Assembly (NCBI GenBank): GCA_026393655.1
Contig: JAPKZT010000191.1
Span: 1-6,352 of the forward strand
Direction of reading: 5' to 3'
Source: Actinomycetota bacterium
GTDB taxonomy: Bacteria; Actinomycetota; Acidimicrobiia; Acidimicrobiales; Ilumatobacteraceae
Length of the DNA stretch: 6,352 nucleotides
Each line of letters starts with the position of its first letter. Within the stretch, counting starts at the first letter, position 1. Shown piece by piece: positions 5,248-6,352 of this stretch. The notes below the pieces were generated by a model. It searched no databases. It saw nothing but the letters and a program-made list of their open reading frames with translations, and was not told the DNA's origin. The position numbers were made by a program, and so were the translations under genes.

Positions 5248-6352
5248 TGTTGAGCGCCCCCCGCTCAACAAAGCGTTTGAAGTTAAGTGGTGTCTTTCTT
5301 GCGTTTTTTGCTGCGACGATTTGGTCGTGGCTATACATAAAAATGACGTTTTCAACATTGTTTGGTGGCTTTGATGACCTATGGAATTTGCTGCAATACA
5401 TGTTTCCACCTCGGTTCGATCAAATGGGTCAGGTAATTGATGCAACTATTGAAACCTTATGGATGGCATTAATTGGCACGACTGCGTCAGTGATATTAAG
5501 TATCCCGTTGGCATTCGGTGCGGCACGTAACACAACCCCCAACGCTGCGACCTTCGCAGTTTGTCGAGCGATAATCACTTTGGCTCGAGCAGTGCCAACT
5601 CTCATTATTGCTGCAATTTTTGTGTTAGCAGTAGGCATCGGTCCTCTTGGAGGCATTCTCGCGCTTGCTCTGCACTCAATTGGAATGATTGGCAAGCTCT
5701 ACACCGAGGCGATCGAGAGCGCCACGGAAGCATCGCGCGATGCAGTTTCATCAACCGGTGCGTCTAAATGGCAGACGATATTGGCGACGATTTTGCCTCA
5801 GGCGACACCTACTTTTATTGGCGCTGCGTTGTATCGCCTGGATATCAATGTGAGAGAGTCAGCAGTTCTAGGTTGGGTCGGTGCCGGAGGAGTTGGTTTT
5901 GTAATTCAAACTGCTTTGCGAGGTCTTGATTATTCACGTGCGCTTGCTGCCGTGTCGGTAATTTTTGTAGTAATAACGCTCATTGAAATAAGTTCAAACA
6001 GACTTCGTGCATCGATCATCGGCGAACAGTCTGCGGTCATTACTAAAAATCAGAAAGCTCGGAAGAAATCTACCGAGCGAGACCACAAAATTTTGCTTGA
6101 AGCGGTCACTCTACGCAAACTAAATTTGCCTTGGACTTCAGAGCGAAGGTTGCGAGTATCCGCAGTTTTGGTTTATCTATGTCTATTAACACTTGCACTT
6201 GTCACAATTAAAATGCCGATAATTTCGTCGTTCGGATATTTAGATGAAATTTTCAAAACATCAGCAGATTTGTTTCCTCCTGATTTTAGTACGGCGCGTC
6301 CAGAAATTATTCGTGGGATCCTTGAAACAATCGCAATTGGATTCGTTGCGAC
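5247..6352 (+). CDS. phnE: Phosphonate ABC transporter permease PhnE, two-module fusion (cut by the window edge)
   Basis: The frame is open from the ATG at 5247 to the last base: 368 codons with no stop. Module 1 is a complete PhnE: N-terminal membrane helix (about 11-32), LFGGFDDLWNLLQYMFPPRF (38-57), IETLWMALIGTTASV (68-82), then several membrane segments, the EAA-type cytoplasmic loop (about 154-184, EAIESATEASRDAV ... GASKWQTILATILPQ) that docks on PhnC, and NVRESAVLGWVGAGGVGF (201-218). A charged linker (about 255-300, rich in Lys/Arg) follows. Then a second copy begins: membrane helix at about 303-322, LFPPDF (342-347) and GILETIAIGFVA (357-368), which parallel module 1. A full second module would give a protein of about 540-560 residues, able to form the permease pair in one chain. 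Two-module PhnE proteins are, to my recollection, known in some bacteria. The TAATG overlap with phnC implies translational coupling; a hairpin starts within the ATG. Confidence 0.9.
   Translation, partial: MLSAPRSTKRLKLSGVFLAFFAATIWSWLYIKMTFSTLFGGFDDLWNLLQYMFPPRFDQMGQVIDATIETLWMALIGTTASVILSIPLAFGAARNTTPNAATFAVCRAIITLARAVPTLIIAAIFVLAVGIGPLGGILALALHSIGMIGKLYTEAIESATEASRDAVSSTGASKWQTILATILPQATPTFIGAALYRLDINVRESAVLGWVGAGGVGFVIQTALRGLDYSRALAAVSVIFVVITLIEISSNRLRASIIGEQSAVITKNQKARKKSTERDHKILLEAVTLRKLNLPWTSERRLRVSAVLVYLCLLTLALVTIKMPIISSFGYLDEIFKTSADLFPPDFSTARPEIIRGILETIAIGFVA
5248..5270 (+). other. GC-rich hairpin at the phnC/phnE junction
   Basis: TGTTGAGCG and CGCTCAACA form a perfect 9-bp stem around a loop of five C residues. 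The stem begins with the TG of the phnE start codon and covers codons 1-8. It lacks a following T-tract, so it is unlikely to be an intrinsic terminator. As RNA it should be stable enough to hide the phnE start unless ribosomes finishing phnC reach it, so it may make phnE translation depend on phnC. Confidence 0.6.

Noticed and set aside
5248..5270. Intrinsic transcription terminator between phnC and phnE
   Set aside because: The stem is good but the following bases are AAGCGTTTGA, with no T-tract, and the stem lies inside the phnE coding sequence.
5429..5767. Open frames on both strands within phnE (5429-5695 minus, 5561-5767 plus)
   Set aside because: They overlap the permease core, where the phnE frame has clear membrane and EAA motifs, and show no recognisable domain themselves.

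Overview
The window reads as a phosphonate uptake and oxidation locus from a fairly AT-rich actinobacterium, probably an uncultured aquatic one. This assignment is an inference. It rests on moderate GC, start codons that sit 6-7 bases after a TAnnnT box (leaderless style), and a secreted binding protein with a Cys...Cys...Trp N-terminal module that I associate with planktonic Actinomycetota. No rRNA or marker gene is present to confirm it.

Layout. Bases 1-279 hold the 3' end of yraN (UPF0102), a conserved housekeeping gene on the + strand. It runs tail to tail into a two-gene minus-strand operon (about 1594 or 1624 down to 276). That operon encodes a PhnY-like Fe(II)/2-oxoglutarate dioxygenase and a PhnZ-like HD-domain diiron oxygenase, joined by an ATGA stop/start overlap. 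A short divergent control region follows. Then come four + strand genes: a large secreted beta-propeller protein of the choice-of-anchor I type, and phnD, phnC and phnE for a phosphonate ABC importer. PhnE runs off the right edge and appears to be a fusion of two permease modules.

How the genes would work together. PhnD would capture phosphonate outside the membrane, PhnE would form the channel and PhnC would power import. PhnY would hydroxylate carbon 1 of the phosphonate (classically 2-aminoethylphosphonate). PhnZ would then split the C-P bond oxidatively, releasing phosphate (and glycine if the substrate is 2-aminoethylphosphonate). The secreted propeller protein lies between the two halves and may act on phosphorus compounds outside the cell, but this is only positional inference.

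The most surprising feature is PhnD. Its reading frame is intact, but the segment normally holding the phosphonate-binding Ser-Thr-Ser loop and the rest of the second-lobe pocket seems to be missing through an in-frame deletion near base 4090-4096. Other points of note are a 9-bp GC-rich hairpin beginning inside the phnE start codon, the PhnE-PhnE fusion, and a substitution in PhnZ at the position of the substrate-gating tyrosine. No tRNA, rRNA, insertion sequence, CRISPR array or convincing intrinsic terminator was seen.
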